Origin: Zoogloea dura | GTDB taxonomy: Bacteria > Pseudomonadota > Gammaproteobacteria > Burkholderiales > Rhodocyclaceae | NCBI RefSeq assembly: GCF_012927165.1 | Contig: NZ_JABBGA010000024.1 | Coordinates: forward strand, 1 to 64,000 | Direction: 5' to 3' | Length of the DNA: 64,000 nt | In this document: piece by piece, positions 1-8,100 of the stretch | Numbering within the stretch: position 1 is the first letter of the stretch | Layout: every line of letters begins with the position of its first letter | Made by a program: the position numbers and the translations under genes | Notes under the pieces: model-generated | Database searches by the model: none | Told to the model about the DNA's origin: nothing | What the model saw: only the letters and a program-made list of their open reading frames with translations

Positions 1-42
1 GAGTTCGTGAAGAGCGGCGCGGAGATCTACCGCAAGGTGTGA
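1..42 (+). CDS. C-terminal tail of an unidentified protein (truncated by window start)
   Basis: The window opens inside a reading frame of 13 codons ending in TGA; the tail reads EFVKSGAEIYRKV. High-GC codon choice and a good intrinsic terminator 55 bases downstream suggest that this is the real end of a gene. The fragment is too short to assign a family. Another frame could be the coding one, so this is only a moderate call. Confidence 0.45.
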   Translation, partial: EFVKSGAEIYRKV

Positions 43-96
43 GCCTGGGGGGATCTTCGTCCTTCGCCCTTTCGTCCCTTCCCTGCTCGATACAGA

Positions 97-137
97 AGAA
101 CCCCCGCCGGCTCAGGCCCGCGGGGGTTCTGCTTTTT
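97..137 (+). terminator. Rho-independent terminator
   Basis: A perfect 11-bp stem (AGAACCCCCGC at 97-107 paired with GCGGGGGTTCT at 120-130) closes a 12-nt loop and is followed by GCTTTTTG. It ends the transcript of the gene whose tail lies at 1-42. It separates that gene from the tandem array that begins at 174. Confidence 0.85.
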
Positions 138-173
138 GAGGTGCGCCTGTGCACACCCCGCTCAAGGGATGGC

Positions 174-530
174 GGATGTCACTGCCGGGCGCGCGGATCG
201 GGCTCACGTCCCGGCGGAATTGAGTTCCGCCATGCCGGAATTCAATTCCGTGACCCCGGATGTCAAATCCGCAGCGCGAGATGTCAAATCCGCGGGGCGA
301 TATCTCAAATCCGCAGCGCGAGATCTCAAATCCGCGGGGCGGGAACTGAGTTCCGCACCCGCGGATGTCAATCAAGCGGGGGCTGATGTCAGTTAAGCGG
401 CGGCTTAACTCACTTCCGCGCTCGCTTAACTCACTTCCGCACTCGCTTGACTGACATCCGTGGCCGCTTAACTCACTTCCGCACGGCCTGAAGTGACTTA
501 AGCGGGGGCGTGACTCAGTTCTGGCGGTGC
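174..530. repeat. 21-bp tandem array 1: 17 units of a variable imperfect-dyad repeat
   Basis: Seventeen consecutive 21-bp units start at 174, 195, 216 and so on to 510. Each has a 13-bp core of two 6-bp half-sites around a central C or G (NNRNNT-S-ANNYNN), then an 8-bp GC-rich linker. Units vary: GGATGTCAAATCC at 258, GGAACTGAGTTCC at 342, TTAACTCACTTCC at 405, 426 and 468, TTGACTGACATCC at 447. The second unit (195) is degenerate; all others keep the central T-S-A. Several cores are perfect or near-perfect palindromes (237, 342). Left half-sites come from a small set (GGATGT, AGATGT, AGATCT, GGAATT, GGAACT, TTAACT and a few variants). Because 21 is a multiple of 3, spurious open frames run through the first half on both strands. 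The array lies between converging genes and overlaps the 3' end of the leftward PEP-CTERM gene. The same grammar recurs at 61221-61472. Confidence 0.9.
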
Positions 531-1262
531 AGATCGGAGATCGGCCCGGGAAACCCTGCGTCGTCGCCCAAGGCCAGCGGCGGCGAGGCCTGCGCCGAGG
601 AGGGCCAGCAGCGGAGGTTCGGACACCACCGAGACCGGCATGTCGAGCGTGCCCCCTATCGAGAAGAAACGACCGGCCGCAGCGTTCAGGTCGGCAAGGG
701 CATCACCGTTCAGGCCGATTTCGTAGCCGCCGGACAATTGGCCGGTCACCACCTGTTCGGCGTAGCGCCTGCCGCTGCCGAGGTCGTCGTAGATCGATGA
801 GCTGGTGCCGGAGTTGGCATTGAGTGTCCGCGCATCGGTCGTGACATCGAACAAGGAATAGGTCATGGGAAAGGTGCTGGAGCCGATGCCTACGTCGTTG
901 ATGCGCAGCGCGGCACTGATGATGCTGCCCGGCGTGATGTTGGCCAGCGAGAAGGTGAAGAAGTTGCGGTGCAGCCAAATGGGGTCGAGGGGGTCGGGCT
1001 GCAGGGCGCCGACGTAGATGCTGTCGTTCGCGTCGAAGTTCGCGTTGTCGAACCCCCACCATCCCTGGTTGAGCGTGCCCGCCGTGAAGAGGCCCTGCCC
1101 CGTCGTCAAGGTGACGGTGCTGCCATTGCTCAGCCCGAGCACGAGATCCTGGCTGATGCCACTGGAGCCGGTCCCGGCGAAGAGGAAGCTCCCCGCTGCC
1201 GAGGCATGGGGGCTGGCGGCGAGCATGAGGGTCAATGCGGCGATGCGGAGAGTGGCTTTCAT
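498..1262 (-). CDS. PEP-CTERM-like exported protein
   Basis: A protein of about 254 residues of unknown function with an N-terminal signal peptide (MKATLRIAALTLMLAASPHASA). It has a Gly/Ser/Asn/Thr-rich beta-type body and a C-terminal sorting signal: SEPP, a hydrophobic stretch and then GRRRR. This is the PEP-CTERM layout (with SEPP for the usual PEP) recognised by exosortase; no exosortase is in the window. The start at 1262 is preferred over the ATG four codons upstream because GGAG lies five bases before it. The gene is odd at its 3' end. PEP-CTERM proteins normally stop soon after the basic cluster, but here about 18 residues follow it. The last ones are encoded by the 21-bp array, whose unit at 489 supplies the TAA stop. 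Confidence 0.75.
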   Translation of the reverse strand: MKATLRIAALTLMLAASPHASAAGSFLFAGTGSSGISQDLVLGLSNGSTVTLTTGQGLFTAGTLNQGWWGFDNANFDANDSIYVGALQPDPLDPIWLHRNFFTFSLANITPGSIISAALRINDVGIGSSTFPMTYSLFDVTTDARTLNANSGTSSSIYDDLGSGRRYAEQVVTGQLSGGYEIGLNGDALADLNAAAGRFFSIGGTLDMPVSVVSEPPLLALLGAGLAAAGLGRRRRVSRADLRSAPPELSHAPA

Positions 1263-1335
1263 GAAAACTCCCATGTTCAGGTTCGTTCCGCCTTTCCGGG
1301 GAAGGCGGCCTCGATTGTCGGAAAGGCAGCCTGGA

Positions 1336-2571
1336 TCAGAGTGGGCTGCGGATGCGGCACATCACGCTGCCGCTGCACTGGGTGGGCTTGCCATACAGGT
1401 TGCGGGCGACACCAGGCAGTGAGTTGCCGTTCGGAAAGAACATCATCGGGCCGGCGTAGAAGTAGCCGGACTGACCTTCTGCATTGGCCTGGCTCACCAA
1501 TGCGCTGGCGCCCGCAGGGGGGGTCAGCGCCTTGTAGTCGAAGGTGGCCGCCTGCGTGGTGTCCTTGACGTAGATATTCTTGAATGTGTCGCCACCGGGA
1601 TTGCCCGGGAAGACATATTCACCGGCGAAGCGATAGCCCTGCTGCCCTTGCGCGTTGGCCTGGGCCAGGAAGGTCTCCGGCGCAGCCTCGCTGCTCGTCG
1701 GCTGCTGCACATAGGCGTAGCGCGCATTGCTGCTGTCCCTGCCGTAGATCGCCACGGTCGTTCCGCCGATGATGAAATTCCCCACGAAGTGGAATCCCCT
1801 CGCCCCCTGCGCATTGGCCTGGGCCAGGAAGGCACTGCTGCTGTTCTGGCTGGGCAGCAACTCGTAGCTGAACGGGGCCAGCCCCTGGGCGTCCTTCACG
1901 TAGAAGACGCTGTTGGTGACACCGTCGGTCATGAAGCTGCCGTGCGCATAGCCTCGCGCGCCCTGGGCGTTCAACTGGGCCTGCAGGGCCGCAGCACTCG
2001 CGGGCAGATCCAGCACCTCACAGGTGTAGGCCGTCGCAAGGTCTTTCACGTAGAGGTTGATGTACTCCGTGGGCGTGGCCGCCAGGCCGAACAGGTAGGC
2101 GTAGCCATTGGCGCCCTGCACGTTGGCCTGCGTCAGCAGACCGCTGCGGTCTGCCCGGTAGGTATCCGCCAGGTAGACGGGTTTGATGAGCGCGGCCGAC
2201 GCATCCTGGCAGGTGACACTGATGTTGGAGACATTGGCCGTCACCGTGCCCGAGGCGCGGGCAAGCGCGCAGCGCTGTCCGGCGGGCTGGGTCCGGATCG
2301 TGACGGTGTATGCCGCGTCGGCCACCAGCCGCGTGGCAAAGGTGAAGCCACCATTGGTGCCGACGCTGAGATCGTCGCCACCACGGTTCTGCAGTACCAC
2401 CACCTTGCCCGCGGCCAGACCGGTGACCTGCCCGCCGACGGTGTAGGTGGCGCCGGGAGTGGCCCCGCCCCCGTTGCCAGCGCCATCACCGCCACCACCA
2501 CAGGCCGCCAGCAGGAGTGGCACGAAGCCGGCCAGCGCCCGGTGGAACCATCGTTGTTGTTGACTCGACAT
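1336..2571 (-). CDS. Repeat-containing lipoprotein of unknown function
   Basis: About 411 residues. The start at 2571 follows a strong AAGGAGG. The N-terminus is a lipoprotein signal peptide with lipobox LLAAC followed by a Gly-rich linker (GGGGDGAGNGGG), so the protein is probably anchored in a membrane on the periplasmic or outer face. Residues of about 35-120 resemble the short carboxypeptidase-like beta module often seen in such lipoproteins (TVGGQVTGLAAGKVVVLQN). The rest is five or six degenerate repeats of about 45-50 residues, each with a core like LxQANAQGARGYxFxG followed by IYVKD and an aromatic strand. No enzyme motif is seen. The body may be a repeated beta module; the function is unknown. 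Confidence 0.75.
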   Translation of the reverse strand: MSSQQQRWFHRALAGFVPLLLAACGGGGDGAGNGGGATPGATYTVGGQVTGLAAGKVVVLQNRGGDDLSVGTNGGFTFATRLVADAAYTVTIRTQPAGQRCALARASGTVTANVSNISVTCQDASAALIKPVYLADTYRADRSGLLTQANVQGANGYAYLFGLAATPTEYINLYVKDLATAYTCEVLDLPASAAALQAQLNAQGARGYAHGSFMTDGVTNSVFYVKDAQGLAPFSYELLPSQNSSSAFLAQANAQGARGFHFVGNFIIGGTTVAIYGRDSSNARYAYVQQPTSSEAAPETFLAQANAQGQQGYRFAGEYVFPGNPGGDTFKNIYVKDTTQAATFDYKALTPPAGASALVSQANAEGQSGYFYAGPMMFFPNGNSLPGVARNLYGKPTQCSGSVMCRIRSPL

Positions 2572-2690
2572 GAAACCTCCTTGAGACGGCACCTGCCAGG
2601 GCATGGGGTCCGGATGGGGTGATCGATGCAGGCTCGGGCGGAGCGCCCGGAACGCCTCGAACGGGAATCGGCGGCCGGAAGTGCCCGGCC

Positions 2691-3041
2691 TCAGCACTTG
2701 CCCGCCGACTTGAGCAGCGCATTGCAGTTGGCCGGCGCCACCGCCGGCCTGGTCGCGCCGTCACGGCCCACTTCCGTACAGATGGCCTCGGACACCGTGC
2801 GTCCCAACACCGAGATCGAGCCCCCCACGAAGCAGTTGTACTGCCGCCCTGCCCGGGTCTTGACCTGGTAGCGGCTGGTCGTACCGTCGTCGACCCGGTT
2901 GGAGATGGTGAGGTCCTTGCGGTCGACACCCAGTGCGAACGCCGTACGCTGCGTGATGGCGTCGTCGGTCACCGCGACCGATGCACAGCCGACGAGGCCG
3001 GCACAGGCCATCACCCCAAAGAAATAAGACTTCACCTGCAT
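2691..3041 (-). CDS. Small lipoprotein, hypothetical
   Basis: About 116 residues from the ATG at 3041, which has GAGGTGG upstream. The signal sequence MQVKSYFFGVMACAGLVGC ends in a lipobox cysteine. The mature part holds four further cysteines (YNCF, AICT, ANCN and the C-terminal KC) that could form two disulfides in the periplasm. No family was recognised. It is about 120 bases from the leftward repeat lipoprotein and could be cotranscribed with it. Confidence 0.65.
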   Translation of the reverse strand: MQVKSYFFGVMACAGLVGCASVAVTDDAITQRTAFALGVDRKDLTISNRVDDGTTSRYQVKTRAGRQYNCFVGGSISVLGRTVSEAICTEVGRDGATRPAVAPANCNALLKSAGKC

Positions 3042-3319
3042 CTGAGCCACCTCGAAAAAACGGAACTTCAGGAAAACCCAGCCTTCAAGGCTGCGATCCG
3101 GACAGCTTTTGATCCCGCCGGGAAAGCACTCCGGAAAGCCGCCGCCACGGGCGTCTCCGGCATGGGTCGAAATCAGTCTAATGTCCGGTGGCAGGCCCGC
3201 CACGCGCTTTTAGGCCAATGGTCTTTCGCCACCGCCAGACAGAAGGGACTTCTGTGAATGGCTGCTATCGGGGGTTGAACTGCACGGCATCGGGGCGGTG
3301 GCAGAGGGATAATGTGCGC

Positions 3320-4411
3320 ATGTCTGTCCTCCCCAGATCGAACGCGATGGCCGACGCGGCCTATCCGGGCGGCATCGTCCGCGCCACCCTGCGCCTGAGC
3401 CTGGTCTATTGGGCGGCGATGTTCTGCGCGGACAGCGTGCTGGGCTATTTCATCAACATCGACCCGATCGAATCCGCAGCGCTGAAGTTCGTGTTGTTCG
3501 GCGCGGCGGCGTTGATGACCTACGGCATGTCGCTGCTGCTGTTCCGCCTGCGACGCCTGTCCTTCACCCGCAAGGCCTTGCTGTGCTTCCTGCTGACGGC
3601 GGTCACGGCCCCGGTGTTCACGGCCATCGACTTCTTCAACTACATGCTCTGCCAGTACCCCAAGCCGGTGAGCTTCGACCCGGTGTATTCGGGCTACACG
3701 CTGATCGAGGGGGCCTCGATGCTGTTCGGCTGGTCGTGCCTGTTCGTCGCCCTGCTTTACCACTTCGAGGTGCGTGAGCGGGAGCGCCGGCTGGCGGCGA
3801 TCCGCGAGGAAGCCTTGACGACGCAGATGCGGGCGCTGCGCTACCAGGTCAATCCGCACTTCCTGTTCAACACCCTCAACTCGATCGCCGCCCTGATCGA
3901 GGAAGGTGCGGCCACGCGGGCCGAGCGCATGGTGCTGTCCCTGTCGAGCTTCATGCGCACCACGCTGTCCCTGGACCCGATGCACGATCTTCCCCTGGCC
4001 AGCGAGCTGGCCCTGCAGGAGGAATACCTCGAGATCGAACGCGAACGCTTCTCCGACCGCATGAGCTTCCGCATCGACGTACCGCCGGCGGTGCGCGGCG
4101 CCCTGGTCCCCAGCCTGATCCTCCAGCCGCTGATCGAGAACGCCATCAAGCATGGAGTGGGCGCCACCAGCGGGCCGGTGGACATCACACTCGAGGCCCG
4201 CCGCGACGGCGAGCGCCTGCACATCACCGTGGAGAACGACATGCCACCTGAAGGTGGCGGGCAACGCCCTCCCAGCGGCATGGGCATCGGCCTGCGCAAT
4301 GTTGCGGAACGCCTGCAGCTGAGATTCCAGGGGGACGGCCGCCTGACATCCGGGGCCGTCGCCCCCGGGCGCTACCGTGTCGCCCTCGACCTGCCGTGGA
4401 GGCCCTCATGA
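3320..4411 (+). CDS. LytS/AlgZ-type sensor histidine kinase
   Basis: About 363 residues. The N-terminal half has several predicted membrane helices (residues of about 20-140). The His_kinase motif QVNPHFLFNTLN follows with His180 as the likely phospho-acceptor, then an N-box LQPLIENAIKHG and a GIGLRNVAERL glycine box. This is the 5TM/YehU-AlgZ kinase family, which lacks a classical HisKA dimerisation domain. The start at 3320 is preferred because the frame upstream is weak and GAGGG precedes this ATG. The stop overlaps the start of the next gene by four bases (ATGA), so the two are translationally coupled. The signal is unknown. Confidence 0.88.
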   Translation: MSVLPRSNAMADAAYPGGIVRATLRLSLVYWAAMFCADSVLGYFINIDPIESAALKFVLFGAAALMTYGMSLLLFRLRRLSFTRKALLCFLLTAVTAPVFTAIDFFNYMLCQYPKPVSFDPVYSGYTLIEGASMLFGWSCLFVALLYHFEVRERERRLAAIREEALTTQMRALRYQVNPHFLFNTLNSIAALIEEGAATRAERMVLSLSSFMRTTLSLDPMHDLPLASELALQEEYLEIERERFSDRMSFRIDVPPAVRGALVPSLILQPLIENAIKHGVGATSGPVDITLEARRDGERLHITVENDMPPEGGGQRPPSGMGIGLRNVAERLQLRFQGDGRLTSGAVAPGRYRVALDLPWRPS

Positions 4412-5193
4412 ACGGGCTGAGTGTCCTGATCGCCGACGACGAGCCCCTGGCCCGGCGCAGGCTGGTACGTCTACTGGGCAAGCTGGACTGGATCGGACAG
4501 ATCCACGAAGCTGCCGACGTGGATGAAACCGGCCGCAAGCTCGCCGGGATGCAGCCGGACATCCTGCTGCTGGACATCCAGATGCCAGGGGGAAGCGGCT
4601 TCGATGTGCTGGAACGGCTGGGACGGGCGCCCCCCGTGGTGATCTTCGTGACCGCCTTCGATCATCACGCTTTGCGTGCCTTCGAAGCCAATGCGCTCGA
4701 CTACCTGACCAAACCGGTCGACACGGGACGCTTCCGCAGCGCCATGGAGCGGGCACGGACTGCCGTGGAATCCCGCCTCACGGCGGACCGGATCACCGAA
4801 CTGCAGGAGACCATCGCCGCACTCAAACGGGCCCTCGGCGAACGGAGCCGCAATGCACGGGATTTCTGGGTGAAGGTCCGCGACGAACACGTGCGCGTCG
4901 CGCAGGAGAACATCGTGCGCTTCCAGGCCGAAGGCGATTACGTGCGCATCCATGCCGCGGGTGCCCAATATCTGTACCAGGACAGCCTGAGCGCCCTGGA
5001 GCAACGCCTGGACCCGGAGGCGTTCATGCGCATCCACCGCGGCCACATCGTCCGCCGCGATGCCGTGCTGCGCATCCGGCCGGCGCCCTTCGCCGCGCTG
5101 CTCGTCACCCTCCGCGACGGCGCCGAGATCCGGGTGGGGCGCACCTATACCGCCTGGGTGCGCAGCCAGTTCAACCACAAGCCGGCGGTCTGA
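4408..5193 (+). CDS. LytTR-family response regulator
   Basis: About 261 residues. An N-terminal receiver domain (LSVLIADDEPLARRRL, phospho-acceptor Asp56 in DILLLDIQMPG, conserved Lys in YLTKPVD) is joined by a coiled linker to a C-terminal LytTR DNA-binding domain (residues of about 155-258, with EGDYVRIH and FMRIHRGHIV). This is the AlgR/YehT layout. It is the partner of the kinase at 3320-4411, with which it overlaps by ATGA. The last 23 bases overlap the 3' end of the converging HD-GYP gene. Confidence 0.9.
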   Translation: MNGLSVLIADDEPLARRRLVRLLGKLDWIGQIHEAADVDETGRKLAGMQPDILLLDIQMPGGSGFDVLERLGRAPPVVIFVTAFDHHALRAFEANALDYLTKPVDTGRFRSAMERARTAVESRLTADRITELQETIAALKRALGERSRNARDFWVKVRDEHVRVAQENIVRFQAEGDYVRIHAAGAQYLYQDSLSALEQRLDPEAFMRIHRGHIVRRDAVLRIRPAPFAALLVTLRDGAEIRVGRTYTAWVRSQFNHKPAV

Positions 5194-8089
5194 GCAAGGC
5201 CGCTTCGTCCACCTCGTCCACATATTCCGGGGCCATGAAGCGGCTGGCGTAATCGCGATAGACCTGCGACTTCACGAACAGCTCGAACAGCTCCGGATCG
5301 ATGTGCTTGTGGTCGCGCATGCGCGCCATCAGGCTCATCGCCTCCGACAGGCGTTTGCCGCGCTTGTAGGGGCGGTCGACGGCGGTGAGGGCCTCGAAGA
5401 TGTCGGCGATGGCCATCATGCGCGCCACCGGGCTCATCTCCTCGCGTGTCAGGCCGCGGGGGTAACCGCTGCCGTCCATCTTCTCGTGGTGGCCGCCGGC
5501 GATCTCGGGCACCGCCTTGAGGTGGCGCGGGAAGGGCAGCTCCGACAGCATGCGGATCGTCTGCACGATGTGCTCGTTGATCTTGTAGCGGTCCTCCTCG
5601 GTGAGCGTGCCGCGCCCCACCGACAGGTTGGCCAGCTCGCCCCGGTTGTAGAGCAGCTCCGGCACGGCCATGCGGAAGCCCCAGGGGTTGTCGGCCGGCA
5701 CCCGGTCCTTCTCCCCGCGCGGGATGAGGTGCTCCGGCCGGTCGGCCAGCAGCGCCTCAAGCACCGGCAGAGGCGCGGCCGGCCCCTTGCGGCGGGCTTC
5801 TTCCGGGGCGATGCCTAGGCGGTCGTCGAGGGTGCGCAGCCAGGTGCGCCGGGCGATCGCCTGCAGGCGTGTCACGGCTGCCGGGTCGATGGCTTCGCCG
5901 CCCAGGTTGCAGGCCGCCACGAAGGCGAAGTCTGCGTCGAGACGGGCCCACTCGGCCTCCAGCGCCTGCCGCGCAGCCGTGGGCTCCTCACCGGCGGCAA
6001 GGGCCTTGAGGCTGGCGATCTCGGCATCCCGCTTGAGCACCTCGAAGCGCATCCGGATCTCGTGGATGCGGTCGTGGATGGTCTCGAGCTTGGTGGCCTT
6101 GTCCACCACGAACTCCGGCGTGGTGACCTTGCCGCAGTCGTGCAGCCAGGCGGCGATATGCACCGCCTCCCAATCCTCGGCGCTGAGCCGGAAGTCCCGG
6201 AAGGGCCCGTCGCCAGCGTCGCAGGCGGCCTGGGCGAGCATCTTGGTGAGCACCGGCACACGGGCGCAATGGCCGCCGGTGTAGGGGCTCTTGGCGTCGA
6301 TGGCGCCGGCGATGAGCTGGATGAAGGCTTCGAACAACTGCTTCTGGGCCTGGATCAGCCCCCGCGTCTCGACCGACATGGCGGCCGAGCCGGACAGGGC
6401 CTCGACGAAATGCACCAGGTCGCTGTGCGGGGCCTCGTCGAACCACAGCACCATCAGGCCCAGGCGCGCGTGCTGACGGTCCAGCAGGGGCACCGCCAGG
6501 TAGGCCATGGTGCCGACGCCGAGCCGCTCGAAGAGACGGCCGCAGCCCGGCAGGCCGGGGCTGTCGGCGGCCAGCAGCCCGACGCCCGAGCTCGCCCCGG
6601 CCGGCACCAGGCCGGCCATGCCTTCACCGTCCGGCGCCCGCTCGAGGGGCAGGCTGTCGGCGGCGGCATCGCGCAGGGTCACCGGATCGAGCTGCTCGGC
6701 GCCATCCCGGACCAGGTAGAGCACCCCGGCCCGCGCACCGACCACCGCCACGGTTTCGTCCACCAGGCGGGCCAGCAGGCGGTCGAAGTCGGCCTCGCCG
6801 GCGGTGACCGAGGCGATGTCGAGAAAGCGCCGGATCGCCCCTTTCATCGAGGCCAGGTCGGCGGCCAGGTCGTCCACCTCGCGCACCACCGAGCGGGTGG
6901 CGACGGGATCGGCAAAGTCGAAGCGGCGGATCGCCGCGGTCTCTTCGGCCAGGCTGCGGATCGGCCGCGACACGAGCCGTGCCGCGAAGTAGGTGAAAGG
7001 CAGAGCCAGCAGCATCACCAGCAGGGTCACCAGCAGCGACTGATCCCGGATGCCACGGGCTTCGGTGAGCAGCTCGTCATCGGGGATGGCCACCCCGAGG
7101 AAGGCCTTGCGCCCACCTGGCAGTACGAGGCGGGCCACCGCCCCGTGCCAGTCCCGCCCACCGGCCTGGAAGTCGACCAGGGGCAGCACGTCCCCTCCGC
7201 GGGGCAGGCGGGCGGCCAACGCCGCCATTACGCCGCCCTGCAGATCGGCCAGGCGCGGCCTCCCGCCGCCCTGCCCGGCCGCGGCCAGCCAGTCGCCTTC
7301 ACTGAAGGCCACCACCTGGGTATCGGGCTCGAAGATGACCAGCTGCGAGGCCGGCGTCATGCGCTGGCGGCGCAGGCTGCCATCCAGGGTCTCGAGACGG
7401 ATGTCAGCGCCCATCACCACACCCTCCACGCTGCGCCGGGCCAGGGTGACGCCGGGTTTGCGGGTGGAGGCGAACAGGTAGGGCTCGGTCTGCACCAGCA
7501 GGTCGGTGCCCCGCGCCAGGGTGTACCAGATACGCCGGCGCGGGTCGTAGCTGGACGGGTAGTCGGGGCGCGGGTCGTCCCGCAGCACGCCGAGGCTCCG
7601 GTCGAGGAAGACATAGCGGCCCTGCCCGTCGTCGATGCTCTGGATCAGATAGGCGGCCCCCTCCGGTGCGTTCATCAGGCGCCGGTCGGCGGCGTCGGCG
7701 AGGCGCAGCAGCAGGAAGAACTCGCCGTCGCCATAGCCCGCATACACCGCCGCCAGCGAAGGCGAAGCGAGCAAGGCCTCGCGCAGGGCCGGCAGCGCGG
7801 CGAGCCGCTCGGCCAGGGTGCCGGCGCGGGCCAGGGGGTGCAGCACGAGCTGGCGCAGGGAGGCATCCACGGGTTCGAGCAGGGTACCGGTCTCGGCCGC
7901 GGTCTGGCGGGAGATGCGCTGCAGCATGTCGCCCGCCACGCCCTCGAGCATGCGCGCGCTGCGCGCATAGGAGGCCCAGGCGATGCTGCCGCCGGCCACC
8001 AGCACGAGCAGGAAGAACAAGGTGGAGATATGGACGTGCAGCGGAAAGCGGAAGCGCTGGCGGGCCGGCGGGGTGTGCATCGACGCCAT
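5171..8089 (-). CDS. Membrane HD-GYP c-di-GMP phosphodiesterase with Cache/HAMP/GAF sensor region
   Basis: About 972 residues. A TM helix at about 20-40 is followed by a large periplasmic Cache-type region, a second TM (LLVTLLVMLLALPFTYFAARLV) and a HAMP segment. A GAF-like cytoplasmic domain and a C-terminal HD-GYP domain follow. The catalytic HD pair is His650-Asp651 (HDCGK) and the GYP block is GGHHEKMDGSGYP near residue 870. HD-GYP enzymes hydrolyse c-di-GMP. The spacing is unusual: about 215 residues separate HD from HHE, roughly 150 more than in the compact domain, so a large insert is present. The start at 8089 lies 11 bases after the AraC-type gene stop. The open frame upstream is only an antisense-type extension through that gene. 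Probably cotranscribed with the AraC-type gene. Confidence 0.88.
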   Translation of the reverse strand: MASMHTPPARQRFRFPLHVHISTLFFLLVLVAGGSIAWASYARSARMLEGVAGDMLQRISRQTAAETGTLLEPVDASLRQLVLHPLARAGTLAERLAALPALREALLASPSLAAVYAGYGDGEFFLLLRLADAADRRLMNAPEGAAYLIQSIDDGQGRYVFLDRSLGVLRDDPRPDYPSSYDPRRRIWYTLARGTDLLVQTEPYLFASTRKPGVTLARRSVEGVVMGADIRLETLDGSLRRQRMTPASQLVIFEPDTQVVAFSEGDWLAAAGQGGGRPRLADLQGGVMAALAARLPRGGDVLPLVDFQAGGRDWHGAVARLVLPGGRKAFLGVAIPDDELLTEARGIRDQSLLVTLLVMLLALPFTYFAARLVSRPIRSLAEETAAIRRFDFADPVATRSVVREVDDLAADLASMKGAIRRFLDIASVTAGEADFDRLLARLVDETVAVVGARAGVLYLVRDGAEQLDPVTLRDAAADSLPLERAPDGEGMAGLVPAGASSGVGLLAADSPGLPGCGRLFERLGVGTMAYLAVPLLDRQHARLGLMVLWFDEAPHSDLVHFVEALSGSAAMSVETRGLIQAQKQLFEAFIQLIAGAIDAKSPYTGGHCARVPVLTKMLAQAACDAGDGPFRDFRLSAEDWEAVHIAAWLHDCGKVTTPEFVVDKATKLETIHDRIHEIRMRFEVLKRDAEIASLKALAAGEEPTAARQALEAEWARLDADFAFVAACNLGGEAIDPAAVTRLQAIARRTWLRTLDDRLGIAPEEARRKGPAAPLPVLEALLADRPEHLIPRGEKDRVPADNPWGFRMAVPELLYNRGELANLSVGRGTLTEEDRYKINEHIVQTIRMLSELPFPRHLKAVPEIAGGHHEKMDGSGYPRGLTREEMSPVARMMAIADIFEALTAVDRPYKRGKRLSEAMSLMARMRDHKHIDPELFELFVKSQVYRDYASRFMAPEYVDEVDEAALLRPPACG

Positions 8090-8100
8090 GCCCGCGCGCC

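Noticed and set aside
112-396. Open frames on both strands through array 1 that would encode proteins with seven-residue repeats
   Set aside because: A 21-bp period keeps any frame in register, so open frames arise by composition. Three frames are open at once, none has a good start site, and the related array 2 has stops in all frames.
174-530. Array 1 as a CRISPR array or plasmid iteron origin
   Set aside because: CRISPR arrays have long identical repeats separated by unique spacers of about 30 bases; here the dyad core itself varies and linkers are only 8 bp. No cas gene, rep gene or AT-rich origin region is nearby.
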